Source of the DNA: Flavobacteriaceae bacterium
Lineage (GTDB): Bacteria > Bacteroidota > Bacteroidia > UKL13-3
NCBI GenBank assembly: GCA_009693575.1
Contig: SHWZ01000017.1
Span: 1 to 46,791 of the forward strand
Direction: 5' to 3'
Length of the DNA: 46,791 nucleotides
The notes under the pieces were generated by a model. That model was not told the origin of the DNA. It saw only the letters and a list, made by a program, of their open reading frames with translations, and did not search any database. Of the stretch, positions 27,948-36,163 are shown piece after piece. How positions within the stretch are numbered: position 1 is the stretch's first letter; every line of letters starts with the position of its first letter. The position numbers and the translations under genes are program-made.

Positions 27948-29542
27948 GGGTGTGTGTGTATAGTATATGGAAGAGGGCTGGGAGCTGGAGGTTTGAAGCT
28001 AGAAGTATATTAACTATTCTTTTTTCATACCGAACCAGAAGACACAGCTACCTTTCATCTTCCTTCTTCCTTCTTCTAGCTTCCATCTTCCCGCTCCCAG
28101 CTTCCTCCCAAGACAAAATTCGCATCGAAATTATCAACGCTAACACACTTGCTGGTAGCGGTGGTATGAAGAAATTGTTGGGCAATGTGATTCTGCGGCA
28201 AGACAATGCCACCATGACTTGCGACAGTGCTTATTTATACGATGGCGATAGCCGCTTTGAGGGTTATTCCAATGTATTCATTAATCAAGGCGACAGCATG
28301 ACTCTTGCGGGCGACAAAGTGATATATGATGGCAGTAGCAAACTGGCACAGGTGACTGGCAAAACGGTAAAACTAAAGCAGGGAAGCATGACGCTAATCA
28401 CGGACCGCATAGACTACAATATGCGGACGAAAGAAGCCAACTATACTACTGGAGCAAAAATGCTGAGTGCCGAAAACACCCTGACCAGTCGGTTTGGAAC
28501 ATACTATTCCAACACCAAGGAAATGCTGTTTCAAAAGAATGTGGTGCTGAGCAACCCCGACTATATAATGCGTACCGAAGAGATGCGGTACAACACGCAA
28601 ACAGAAATCTCCTACTTCACAGGGCCTACCAAGATTGTCACCACCAGTGGCGACACTATTTTTTGCAGAAAGGGATGGTACGACACCCGCAAAGATTTGA
28701 GCAATTTCAGCAGCGGTGCTTATATATCCAGCGGTAGCCAACGCATGGATGCAGACAGTATGATATACGACCGCAAGCTGGGCTGGGGAAGGGCATACCA
28801 ACATATACTGTTTACCGACACTGCAGAGCATATTGAACTGAACGGCCACCGAGGCCAATACTGGCAAAAGACCCGCACGGCGGTGATGACCGACTCCGCC
28901 CTGGCTATACAAATAAGCGATGGCGACTCTATATTCATCCATGCCGATACACTTTACTATGCCGACGACAGCACCAAGGCCAATGGCAAGCTGATGCTGG
29001 CCTACCGTGGTGCAAGGGTATATAAAGGCGACTTGCAGGCCAAGGCCGACAGCCTCGCCTATAGCTGGGCCGACAGCACCATTAGGCTATATAACCAGCC
29101 TGTGCTATGGCAGAAAGAAAACCAACTGACGGCTGACACCATAAATATATACCGTAGCAGCAAGGGTATAGATTCTTTGCAGTTGCGAACCCACAGCTTT
29201 GTCTGTTCGCGGGAAACGGGGCCACATTTTAACCAGATAAAGGGCGAAAACATCACAGGCATATTTGACAGCAGCGAACTGCGAACAGTGTTGGTGCGGG
29301 GCGGTGGCGAAAGTATCTACTATATCAAAGAAGACAGCCTTCATTATACGGGCATCAACCATATTACCTGCAGCCACATGGCCATATCGCTGGCTGGAAA
29401 GGAAGTGAAAGGCATCCGTTTCTACACCGACAATGTGGGCGAACTGCTACCTGTGAACAGTGTACCGCCTGCCCAAAACCGCCTGAAAGGATATACATGG
29501 CAAGATGCCAAACGACCCAAGGATAGGAGCGGGGTGTGGTAG
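27944..29542 (+). CDS. OstA-like envelope protein with repeat-encoded signal peptide
   Basis: 532 residues, related to the OstA/LptA N-terminal fold that binds LPS in transit to the outer membrane. After the signal peptide come repeated beta-strands with the LptA pattern (INANTLAGSGG, VILRQDNATMTCDSAYLY, GDKVIYDGSSKLAQVTGKTVKLKQGSMTL), continuing for about 400 residues, with YW-aromatic strands. The start ATG overlaps the upstream stop (ATGA). The N-terminal region is unusual: about 37 basic residues, then a core LSSSFFLLLASIFPLPAS. Residues 10-22 and 38-54 are encoded by two degenerate heptanucleotide arrays lying in inverted orientation, so the export signal seems to derive from repeat DNA. 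Confidence 0.82.
   Translation: MRVCVYSIWKRAGSWRFEARSILTILFSYRTRRHSYLSSSFFLLLASIFPLPASSQDKIRIEIINANTLAGSGGMKKLLGNVILRQDNATMTCDSAYLYDGDSRFEGYSNVFINQGDSMTLAGDKVIYDGSSKLAQVTGKTVKLKQGSMTLITDRIDYNMRTKEANYTTGAKMLSAENTLTSRFGTYYSNTKEMLFQKNVVLSNPDYIMRTEEMRYNTQTEISYFTGPTKIVTTSGDTIFCRKGWYDTRKDLSNFSSGAYISSGSQRMDADSMIYDRKLGWGRAYQHILFTDTAEHIELNGHRGQYWQKTRTAVMTDSALAIQISDGDSIFIHADTLYYADDSTKANGKLMLAYRGARVYKGDLQAKADSLAYSWADSTIRLYNQPVLWQKENQLTADTINIYRSSKGIDSLQLRTHSFVCSRETGPHFNQIKGENITGIFDSSELRTVLVRGGGESIYYIKEDSLHYTGINHITCSHMAISLAGKEVKGIRFYTDNVGELLPVNSVPPAQNRLKGYTWQDAKRPKDRSGVW
27973..28105. repeat. Inverted pair of degenerate heptanucleotide arrays in the OstA-like gene
   Basis: Left array 27973-28007: five 7-nt units with consensus near GGAAGCT. 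Right array 28057-28105: seven units (CATCTTC, CTTCTTC, CTTCTTC, TAGCTTC, CATCTTC, CCGCTCC, CAGCTTC), consensus AGCTTCC-like, the opposite orientation. The inner arms 27977-28005 and 28074-28102 are inverted repeats matching at 25 of 29 positions and could form a hairpin around a 68-nt loop. The right array encodes the hydrophobic core of the signal peptide. Confidence 0.8.
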
Positions 29543-29639
29543 ATTTTTAAGGATTTCCTGTCAATTCTTTTGCATCTCAAAAGACCCTAAATCTTATACA
29601 GGATACGTTTTCGGCTGCTTGCGACCGTCCAACCCATCT

Positions 29640-29740
29640 ATACACTCACTGGGTGCTGGCATCCCTGCCTACCATCCCTTGGGGAGGCAAGTCCGGCAGG
29701 CAGGCCCGGCAAGGCAGCTTACCGCAGACGGTAAGGCCAG
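29640..29740. repeat. Cluster of hairpin-rich repeats
   Basis: A GC-rich non-coding stretch with several short inverted repeats: CTTACCG (29718-29724), loop CAGA, CGGTAAG (29729-29735), a 7-bp perfect stem; and several interleaved copies of GGCAAG/GGCAGG and their complements between 29668 and 29716. It looks like a small cluster of dispersed palindromic elements, and it lies directly before the gene remnant that follows. Confidence 0.6.
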
Positions 29741-29759
29741 TGCACGTTTAACGCTGATT

Positions 29760-30238
29760 AAAAAAAAACGAATACAAGAGTTGCGACTTTTCGGCGGTTT
29801 TTGGTTTCTCAAGGATTTGACAAAAGTTGAAAAACTATTGTTGCCTTCGGCCTTTTTGATAGGAGTTTCCTTTTTGACGTTGAACCTTAATTTCTATCCA
29901 GCACTATCATCCTACGATGGGGGAACACAGGCAGGAAGGATTTGCAGGAATCAGCCATTCCCGATATTTGCTTGTAATGCGATTACCTATAATGCCGAGT
30001 TTTATAGCAACAATGAGGTATTGAGCAAATCTGTGGAAGAGCTAAAGGCAACGAAAGGCCATTTTTTCATATTGGCCGACGAGGCAAGCGAGAAGGAGTT
30101 GTTGGGAAATCAGTTGAAGCCCATTAAAAGGGAGCAGCTTCAACACTTTACTGTCACCATGCTGTCCTTGCCTTTTATCTATCCAAAGATGCGGCAAAGC
30201 GTTTTGCGACATCGGTATTTGCACACAATTTATGATAC
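29760..30238 (+). pseudogene. 5'-truncated glycosyltransferase family 39 (ArnT-like) remnant
   Basis: The last 150 or so residues of what looks like an ArnT-like membrane glycosyltransferase. Visible are a transmembrane segment (LLLPSAFLIGVSFLTLNL, about 29835-29890), then the periplasmic part: NFYPAL, YDGGTQAGR, ITYNAEFYSN and a terminal FTVTMLSLPFIYP...RHRYLHTIYD, patterns I associate with the C-terminal domain of this family in Bacteroidota. No catalytic N-terminal portion is present. The frame extends upstream through a repeat cluster and downstream into DNA antisense to recA without a stop near 30238, so both natural ends seem lost. The family assignment is from memory and moderately secure; loss of function is likely. 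Confidence 0.6.
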
Positions 30239-30247
30239 ATCACTCAC

Positions 30248-31267
30248 TCAGTCGGATTCTATTTTGATTTTAACCCCACCACTGAAGGCTTTCTCCTTAA
30301 TCACTCGCTCAATCTCTTCGGCCATCTCGGGGTTGTCTATTAGCAATTGCTTCACAGCATCACGGCCTTGGCCTATTTTGGTATCGCCATAGCTAAACCA
30401 CGAGCCTGCCTTTTTTATTATTTCGTAATCAACGCCAAGGTCAACAATCTCACCTACCTTGCTTATTCCTTGGCCATACATGATATCAAATTCTACCACC
30501 CTGAATGGCGGAGCCACTTTGTTTTTGGCTATCTTCACCTTGGTGCGGTTACCCACTATTTCCGTGCCGTCTTTTAATTGTCCTATGCGGCGAATATCCA
30601 AACGAACAGAGGCATAAAATTTCAAGGCATTGCCACCGGTAGTGGTTTCTGGGTTGCCAAACATTACACCTATTTTCTCACGAAGCTGATTGATAAATAT
30701 GCAGCAGCAGTTTGTCTTGTTGATAGTACCTGTCAATTTACGTAGGGCTTGACTCATCAGTCGGGCATGCAATCCCATCTTGCTATCGCCCATGTCGCCT
30801 TCTATTTCAGCACGAGGCACAAGGGCTGCCACCGAGTCAATCACAATGATATCTATTGCTCCTGACCGTATCAGGTTGTCGGCTATCTCCAGGGCTTGTT
30901 CGCCATCATCGGGTTGCGAGATCAAGAGTTGGTTTATATCAATGCCCAACTTTTCAGCGTATGTTTTGTCAAAGGCATGTTCAGCATCTATGAATGCCGC
31001 GATACCACCTTGCTTTTGTGCTTCTGCAATGGCATGCATGCTCAACGTTGTTTTCCCAGAAGATTCTGGCCCGTAAATTTCGATAACCCGGCCTTTTGGA
31101 AGGCCGCCTATGCCCAGTGCAATATCTAAACCTAATGAGCCCGTAGGGAGAGCCTCTATGCCCTCAATCCTGTCGTCGCTCATTCGCATTACTACACCTT
31201 TGCCATAGGCTTTTTCCAGCCGCTCAATGGTGCTGTTCAGTGATTTTATTTTTTCGCTTTCTGCCAT
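30248..31267 (-). CDS. recA: DNA recombinase RecA
   Basis: ATP-dependent strand-exchange protein that also activates the SOS response. The 339 residues have the P-loop GPESSGKT near 67-74, the Walker B-like [24 protein letters not shown], and the [14 protein letters not shown] and NKVAPPFR segments that contact DNA and the neighbouring subunit. I start at the ATG at 31267 ([11 protein letters not shown]), the usual RecA start. A longer frame extends to 31426, but those 53 residues are not conserved-looking and overlap the hemW 3' end. No LexA-type operator is evident upstream. The gene remnant and OstA-like gene run toward it from the left. Confidence 0.98.
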   Translation of the reverse strand: MAESEKIKSLNSTIERLEKAYGKGVVMRMSDDRIEGIEALPTGSLGLDIALGIGGLPKGRVIEIYGPESSGKTTLSMHAIAEAQKQGGIAAFIDAEHAFDKTYAEKLGIDINQLLISQPDDGEQALEIADNLIRSGAIDIIVIDSVAALVPRAEIEGDMGDSKMGLHARLMSQALRKLTGTINKTNCCCIFINQLREKIGVMFGNPETTTGGNALKFYASVRLDIRRIGQLKDGTEIVGNRTKVKIAKNKVAPPFRVVEFDIMYGQGISKVGEIVDLGVDYEIIKKAGSWFSYGDTKIGQGRDAVKQLLIDNPEMAEEIERVIKEKAFSGGVKIKIESD

Positions 31268-31388
31268 AATTTGCTTTGTCGTGTTTGACTTCGTTGGTGT
31301 GGCAAAGATGCTTTGTATTCGCATCCGCTTGTCCACAAGTTCAAAACACCTTACCCACAAAAGTAAGGGTTTTTGGCAATTCCGAAAA

Positions 31389-32504
31389 TCACTCCACAAA
31401 AAATTCTGTGGCCACCCAATCGGCAAAGTGTTTTCCTTTTCGTGAAAGGCTTATCCGACCTTGGTTTGGCAAGATAAATCCACTGGCCTCCAGCGTAGTT
31501 AGTTTTTGAGTTGCTTGCAAAAAATAGCTTTCGCTAAATTTTTCCCGCAGCGTTTCAAGCTCAACTCCCCACATGGTTCGCAGGCTGGTGAGTATGTATT
31601 CATTGAAACGATTGGCAGGGGAAAGGTTTTCTGTTTCGCTCAGCCTTTCGCCACATATATATTGGGCGAGCTTCGCACGGTTAGCTTTGCGTTCGCCATG
31701 CACAAAGCTGTGTGCAGAGGGCCCAAGTCCTAGGTAGGATATTCCTTTCCAGTAGGCCGAATTGTGTCGGCTGTAGTGTCCGTCCTTGGCAAAGTTGGAG
31801 ATTTCATACTGCTCAAATCCCTTGCCTGCTGCCCAATCCATCAGTTGGTCGAAATGTGCTGAAGCGGCTGATTCGTCAGGTGCTTTGCTTTTCCCGTCTT
31901 TGATAAGTTTGCTTAGAGGAGTCTTGGGCTCAACAGTGAGGCAATACGCCGAAAAATGCTGGACAGGAAGGCCGCCTAGTATATCCAAGTTCGATTGCCA
32001 ATGTATGTTATCCATATCAGGTAATCCGTAAATGAGGTCAATGCTTAGGTTGGAGATCCCAGCATCTGATGCCAATCTGACACAGTCCAAAGACTGAGCA
32101 GCTGAGTGGGCACGATTCATCCATTTCAAATCATTTTCAACAAAAGACTGCACACCAATGCTCAAGCGACTTACAGGTGTTTTTTGTAAGTCAAAAATAT
32201 ATTCTCTACTCAGGTCGTCAGGGTTTGCCTCCAGCGTTATTTCTGTGTTTGGGCTAAGTTGAAAATGCCTGGTTATGGTTTCAAAAATAGTATCTAATTC
32301 AAGCCTACCCAACACAGACGGAGTGCCGCCACCGAAGTATATGGTTTCAATTTTTTCGCCACCTAGTTCGTCTTTTCGTTCGGCTATTTCGCGGCAAAGT
32401 GCAGCAACAAAATCAGTGGTCAACTGTCGGTTGGTGGTAAAATAAAAATCGCAGTAATGGCATCGCTGCCTGCAAAATGGAACGTGGATATATAGCCCCG
32501 CCAT
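31389..32504 (-). CDS. hemW: HemW (radical SAM heme chaperone-like protein)
   Basis: Radical SAM protein formerly annotated as oxygen-independent coproporphyrinogen III oxidase; HemW is now thought to bind or insert heme. The [4Fe-4S] motif CxxxCxxC appears as CRQRCHYC (residues 11-18) without the extra cysteine that HemN has. The glycine-rich FGGGTPS and the HemW-type [20 protein letters not shown] follow. 371 residues is normal. Its ATG overlaps the upstream Fe-S protein's stop by one base (TGATG), so the two are coupled, which hints at a link between a membrane redox protein and heme handling. Confidence 0.93.
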   Translation of the reverse strand: MAGLYIHVPFCRQRCHYCDFYFTTNRQLTTDFVAALCREIAERKDELGGEKIETIYFGGGTPSVLGRLELDTIFETITRHFQLSPNTEITLEANPDDLSREYIFDLQKTPVSRLSIGVQSFVENDLKWMNRAHSAAQSLDCVRLASDAGISNLSIDLIYGLPDMDNIHWQSNLDILGGLPVQHFSAYCLTVEPKTPLSKLIKDGKSKAPDESAASAHFDQLMDWAAGKGFEQYEISNFAKDGHYSRHNSAYWKGISYLGLGPSAHSFVHGERKANRAKLAQYICGERLSETENLSPANRFNEYILTSLRTMWGVELETLREKFSESYFLQATQKLTTLEASGFILPNQGRISLSRKGKHFADWVATEFFVE

Positions 32505-33805
32505 CAGTCATTCGCCCAGTCAGCCCGTGCACTTTGTGCCATCTGCCAAGGAGCCCCGTTATTCTCCACGTTGGTGAACATCATGTTCAGCTCCTGCGGA
32601 GCTTCGCTTTGCTCCATCACTTTGTACCTACGCATGTCCACAATTATTTCCATCGGGTTTATGTTCACAGGGCATATCTCCACACAAGCTTGGCAAGTGG
32701 TGCAAGCCCAAAGTTCCTCAGTAGAAATATAGGAATGTAGGTTTTTGCCATCGTCAACCAATGCCCCAGTTTTATTTATTCCGCTGCCCACTTCTTCAAG
32801 GCGGTCACGAGTATCCATCATTATTTTTCTTGGGCTTAATAATTTGCCTGTCACATTTGCAGGGCACACACTGGTGCAGCGTCCGCACTCGGTGCAGGTA
32901 TATGCATCCATCAGGTTTTTCCAAGTGAGGTCGGTCACGTCTTTTACCCCAAAACTGGTAGGAGGGTGATAGCCCTCGGGGGGCTGTGCGGTAGGGTCCA
33001 TCATCAGTTTCACTTCGGTGGTCACACTTTCCATATTGGCCAGTTGCCCTTTTGCATTAAGGTTGCTGTAGTATGTATTTGGAAAGGCCATGATGATATG
33101 AAAATGTTTGCTGTAGGGAAGGTAATTCATGAAAGCCAAGATACCCAAAATATGCCCCCACCAAGCGGTACGTTCTATGATGTGCAAGGTGTCCATTGAA
33201 AACCCATCGAAAAGCGGACTTAGTAATTCAGAAATTGGATATACAATAATGGAGGACCCTTCCGTCATTCCCTCTGTGGCCAATTGGTTTTCCACCGCAT
33301 TCAGTATCAATAGGCAAGCCATTAGCACTATTTCTGCTATCAATATTGTGGCAGCATCCCGCACAGGGAAAGCCCGCATTTCTACTCCTGAAAACCGTTT
33401 TATCTTTAATACATGCCTGCGAACCAAAAACACAGCACAGCCTACCAGCACCATTACAGCCAAGAACTCAAAAAAGCCAATAGCAACATGATAAACCATT
33501 CCGAAAGGCCCGGCAAAAACATGGTGTGTTCCAGCCACTCCGTCTATCAAAATTTCTAGTACTTCTATATTGATCAAAACAAAACCAACATACACAAACA
33601 AGTGCAGCACTGCCGGAATAGGTCGGGTGAACATTTTGCCTTGCCCGATCGCAACGAGTAACATGGTTTTCCAGCGGAGCTTAGGATTGTCGCTGCGGTC
33701 GGTGCCTTTTCCTAGAAAAATATTGCGGCGGATGCGGCCTACATTTCGTGCAAAAAGCCAAATAGAGCCAGCCAGAATGATGGCGAAAATGATTTGCTCA
33801 AACAT
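32504..33805 (-). CDS. Membrane-bound heterodisulfide-reductase-like Fe-S protein
   Basis: 433 residues with about five to six transmembrane helices in the first 250 (FEQIIFAIILAGSIWLFA; VLHLFVYVGFVLINIEVL; VAIGFFEFLAVMVLVGCAVFLV; ATILIAEIVLMACLLIL). Two ferredoxin-like [4Fe-4S] motifs follow: CTECGRCTSVCP (about 311-322) and CTTCQACVEICP (about 371-382). The layout resembles fused NarI-like and HdrC-like subunits that pass electrons between quinone and a partner. In Bacteroidota such proteins often pair with a CCG-domain protein; that partner is not seen immediately here. hemW follows by one-base overlap. It may support a respiratory or heme-linked redox reaction. Confidence 0.83.
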   Translation of the reverse strand: MFEQIIFAIILAGSIWLFARNVGRIRRNIFLGKGTDRSDNPKLRWKTMLLVAIGQGKMFTRPIPAVLHLFVYVGFVLINIEVLEILIDGVAGTHHVFAGPFGMVYHVAIGFFEFLAVMVLVGCAVFLVRRHVLKIKRFSGVEMRAFPVRDAATILIAEIVLMACLLILNAVENQLATEGMTEGSSIIVYPISELLSPLFDGFSMDTLHIIERTAWWGHILGILAFMNYLPYSKHFHIIMAFPNTYYSNLNAKGQLANMESVTTEVKLMMDPTAQPPEGYHPPTSFGVKDVTDLTWKNLMDAYTCTECGRCTSVCPANVTGKLLSPRKIMMDTRDRLEEVGSGINKTGALVDDGKNLHSYISTEELWACTTCQACVEICPVNINPMEIIVDMRRYKVMEQSEAPQELNMMFTNVENNGAPWQMAQSARADWAND

Positions 33806-33833
33806 GGGTGCAAGATACGGGGGTTGATTTGGA

Positions 33834-33923
33834 GATGTGCTGATATGCTGATTTTGCTAATGATTCAAGTTGCCTTCCCGCAAGCAGGAGTAAACACTGC
33901 TAACTGCATATTGCTTACAGCCT
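33834..33923. repeat. Octamer and heptamer tandem arrays in an intergenic region
   Basis: Between the divergent Fe-S and deacetylase genes. Units GATGTGCT (33834-33841), GATATGCT (33842-33849) and GATTTTGCT (33850-33858) form a degenerate 8-nt array. Units ACTGCTA, ACTGCAT, ATTGCTT and ACAGCCT (33896-33923) form a 7-nt array close to the ACTGCCT family seen at 44963-45011. The octamer array shares the 15-mer AGCATATCAGCACAT, on the opposite strand, with the array at 36135-36158. Confidence 0.6.
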
Positions 33924-33953
33924 TCTTTGAACGTTCCTTTGCTCCTCCATTCA

Positions 33954-35243
33954 ATGGCCAATCAAGAAATACTCATTTACGTTTCCCGTCCAGGGCCGCG
34001 TCACAGCTATGTGTTCAGGGAATTATTGGGCGGTTTGCAGGGGCTACGTTTCGAAATTACCCACGATGATAACAAATACAAATCTGCCACAATTCCTAGG
34101 CTTAATTATTCAAGCAAAGAATTGCCGGGATTGCAGGTAGTTCCTTTTTCCGACTCCAATCTGCCCTCTTGGGATGTGCGGCCAGAGGAGCTTTTTCAGA
34201 GCAATGATTTGATTGCCAAAAGCTTTTATCTACTCAGTCGTGCCGAGGAGTATGGCGACTTTGAGCCAGATGCCCACGGGCGTTTTCAAGCGGAGCATTC
34301 TATATTGTATAGGCTAGGATTGCATCGCAAACCGGTGGTGAACATTTGGGTAAACGAATTGAAAGAAGAACTGAAAAAGGTATATCCAACACTGCAATTT
34401 GCGGAGAGAAAATTCACAGCCTTGGCTACCATAGATATTGATTCCGCTTGGTGTTTTGGGCAAAAAGGCTTGGCAAGGCAAATGGGTGGGTTTGTGGGCG
34501 ATATTTTGAAACTACAGGCTCGTAGGTTGCTAAAGAGAATTGAGGTTTGGACGGGAGCAAAAGACCCCTTCGATATATATGATGAGGTTTGTGAAATGCA
34601 CCAAAGTCGCCACATTCCGTTGCACTTTTTTTGGTTGCTAGCCAATCGGGGAAAGCACGACAAGAACATTCATTGGAAAAATGAAAGACAGCAAATCCGT
34701 ATCAAACAACTGGCTGAAAAGCATGGCATGGGAATCCATCCGTCTTACCATTCCCTAACAGATCCGCAACTGATGGCGGAAGAAATATCCCGCCTGAATG
34801 ATATACTAAAATCTCTTGAAAGAAAGAAAGTGGAAACCTCACGACAGCATTTCTTGCGGCTGGCTTGGCCTACTACTTTCCGTCAACTTCTCCGTTTAGA
34901 TATTCGCGAAGACTATAGCCTTGGTTGGGCTTCGCAGGTAGGTTTCAGAGCTGGTATTTGCACCCCTTTCACATGGTACGACTTGCGGGCAGAAGAAGAA
35001 ACCCACTTAACTCTTGTTCCGTTTGCTTGTATGGATGTTACCCTAAAAACCTATATGCAACAAAGCCCCGAAGAAGCTCTGCAAACATGCAAAGAGTTGA
35101 TAGACGAAACCGCAGCAGTGGGCGGGCAGTTTGTGAGCCTTTGGCACAACGAATCGCTGAGTGGCTTTGGCCAATGGCGGGGCTGGCCTCAGAGGTATCA
35201 TGAGCTATTAGATTATATTAGACTCGCACTGGACAAGAATTAA
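33954..35243 (+). CDS. Polysaccharide deacetylase family protein
   Basis: A 429-residue protein of the DUF7033/polysaccharide deacetylase type common in Bacteroidota, presumably acting on a cell-surface glycan. The N-terminal ~140 residues form the unknown domain. The deacetylase half starts ALATIDIDSAW (about 162-172); the D of TIDID is where NodB proteins carry the catalytic D-D pair. It continues with MGIHPSYHS (H-x3-H metal motif, His near 261 and 265), and ends SLWHNESLSG, which resembles the terminal His motif. No signal peptide is obvious. I start at the ATG at 33954; a TTG at 33927 would add nine residues. It is followed at 1 nt by the membrane protein gene. Confidence 0.78.
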   Translation: MANQEILIYVSRPGPRHSYVFRELLGGLQGLRFEITHDDNKYKSATIPRLNYSSKELPGLQVVPFSDSNLPSWDVRPEELFQSNDLIAKSFYLLSRAEEYGDFEPDAHGRFQAEHSILYRLGLHRKPVVNIWVNELKEELKKVYPTLQFAERKFTALATIDIDSAWCFGQKGLARQMGGFVGDILKLQARRLLKRIEVWTGAKDPFDIYDEVCEMHQSRHIPLHFFWLLANRGKHDKNIHWKNERQQIRIKQLAEKHGMGIHPSYHSLTDPQLMAEEISRLNDILKSLERKKVETSRQHFLRLAWPTTFRQLLRLDIREDYSLGWASQVGFRAGICTPFTWYDLRAEEETHLTLVPFACMDVTLKTYMQQSPEEALQTCKELIDETAAVGGQFVSLWHNESLSGFGQWRGWPQRYHELLDYIRLALDKN

Positions 35244-35244
35244 A

Positions 35245-35880
35245 ATGAACAAACAAAACATAGCCCTCCTTAGCTCCTACCTTTTCCATCCATGTCTTTT
35301 GGTAGTGGGCGGAGTGGCAGCCATGGCCTATCTTATTCCCTTTACCGCTACTGGTCTCAGCGAACGCATGAAACTACTGTCGCTGATTGCCTCTGCTTTA
35401 TATTATTTCATGTTCCCTCTGTCTGTGGTTTTTGTGATGAAGCTGACAGGCAAAGTGAGCAGCCTACATCTACCGACCCGTGAAGAAAGGTTTCTTCCTT
35501 TTTCACTCATTGCCCTTTCGTTTTTTTATGGATGGTGGCAATTGAAGCAAATGCAGCTACCTGAGGAATTTCTCCTTTACACATTGGGTGCGGCTGTTAC
35601 GGCCTTGCTATGTTTTGTTGGCAATTTTTTCTTAAAAATATCAGCACACGCTGCCGGCTGCGGGGCAATGTTGGCCTTCTTCGTCTTGCTGTCCATTTTC
35701 AGCCAAGGGGAGCTACGGCTTTTCCTTTCGCTTGTGCTGTTTGTATGTGGAATTGTAATCTCAGCCCGTCAAGAACTATCAGCCCATACTAAAACCGAAA
35801 TAGCCCTGGGGTTTTTTGCGGGGATAATGGGGATGTTCGCAGCCGTGGTAGTGTTTTTCGATTCAGGTTTTTGGAATTGA
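35245..35880 (+). CDS. Integral membrane protein of unknown function
   Basis: 211 residues with about six to seven hydrophobic segments: LLSSYLFHPCLLVVGGVAAMAYLI, LLSLIASALYYFMFPLSVVFV, PFSLIALSFFYGWW, FLLYTLGAAVTALLCFVGNFF, MLAFFVLLSIF, LFLSLVLFVCGIVI, ALGFFAGIMGMFAAVVVFF. A small polar loop LKISAHAAGCGAM lies between segments and looks like a conserved site. The layout resembles PAP2-like or prenyl-type membrane families in Bacteroidota, but I would not name an activity. It is 1 nt after the deacetylase-like gene, so it is probably co-transcribed and may serve glycolipid metabolism. A strong terminator follows it. Confidence 0.7.
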   Translation: MNKQNIALLSSYLFHPCLLVVGGVAAMAYLIPFTATGLSERMKLLSLIASALYYFMFPLSVVFVMKLTGKVSSLHLPTREERFLPFSLIALSFFYGWWQLKQMQLPEEFLLYTLGAAVTALLCFVGNFFLKISAHAAGCGAMLAFFVLLSIFSQGELRLFLSLVLFVCGIVISARQELSAHTKTEIALGFFAGIMGMFAAVVVFFDSGFWN

Positions 35881-35897
35881 GAGGTCTGATAGTAACG

Positions 35898-35927
35898 AAA
35901 AAGGCCAGCGGTATAAGCTGGTCTTTT
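35898..35927. terminator. Bidirectional rho-independent terminator
   Basis: GGCCAGC (35903-35909), loop GGTATAA, GCTGGTC (35917-35923), flanked by AAAAA on the left and TTTT on the right. The stem is 7 bp with one G-T pair, extended by the A/T tracts. It ends the deacetylase/membrane-protein transcript and could also act on transcripts arriving from the opposite side. Confidence 0.8.
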
Positions 35928-35939
35928 CTAGTTCTATTC

Positions 35940-35983
35940 GGATTGTAAATCCTTACCCTTGTTCTCGCTGATTACAAATCAGC
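35940..35983. repeat. Pair of short hairpins with three-base loops
   Basis: GGATT (35940-35944), loop GTA, AATCC (35948-35952); then GCTGATT (35967-35973), loop ACA, AATCAGC (35977-35983). Both share an ATT-loop-AAT core. They look like members of a dispersed palindromic repeat family of Bacteroidota genomes and do not resemble terminators, having no T-run. Confidence 0.65.
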
Positions 35984-36079
35984 CCGGGGTGGATGGGGAC
36001 CCATACGCATCCAACTACATATTTCACAAGGTTAACAAATGAAAATCTAAGCCAGGTTAATATCGGCCGTCTTCGATAA

Positions 36080-36097
36080 TCCCGATAGCTATCGGGA
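36080..36097. repeat. 18-bp palindrome, second copy of the cysS palindrome
   Basis: TCCCGATAGCTATCGGGA is a perfect palindrome identical over 16 bp to that at 2039-2054. It sits in the convergent gap between the membrane protein and the tryptophan dioxygenase gene. Confidence 0.85.
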
Positions 36098-36134
36098 CAG
36101 ACTGACAACCCCCACATTCCCTTATCACCGAATT

Positions 36135-36158
36135 AGCATATCAGCACATTGGCACATC
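36135..36158. repeat. Degenerate octanucleotide tandem array
   Basis: Units AGCATATC, AGCACATT, GGCACATC, three and a bit copies of an 8-nt motif, ending just before the dioxygenase stop codon at 36164. It is related, on the opposite strand, to the array at 33834-33858. Confidence 0.55.
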
Positions 36159-36163
36159 AGCCC

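Noticed and set aside
29505-30392. A 295-codon open frame over the OstA-like gene end, repeats and recA antisense
   Set aside because: Only the middle part resembles a protein family; the start lies inside the OstA-like gene and the end is antisense to recA.
31268-31426. 53-residue N-terminal extension of RecA
   Set aside because: Sequence not RecA-like, overlaps the hemW end, and a normal ATG start is present at 31267.
35610-35792. 60-codon frame inside the membrane protein gene
   Set aside because: Shadow frame of a well-supported gene.
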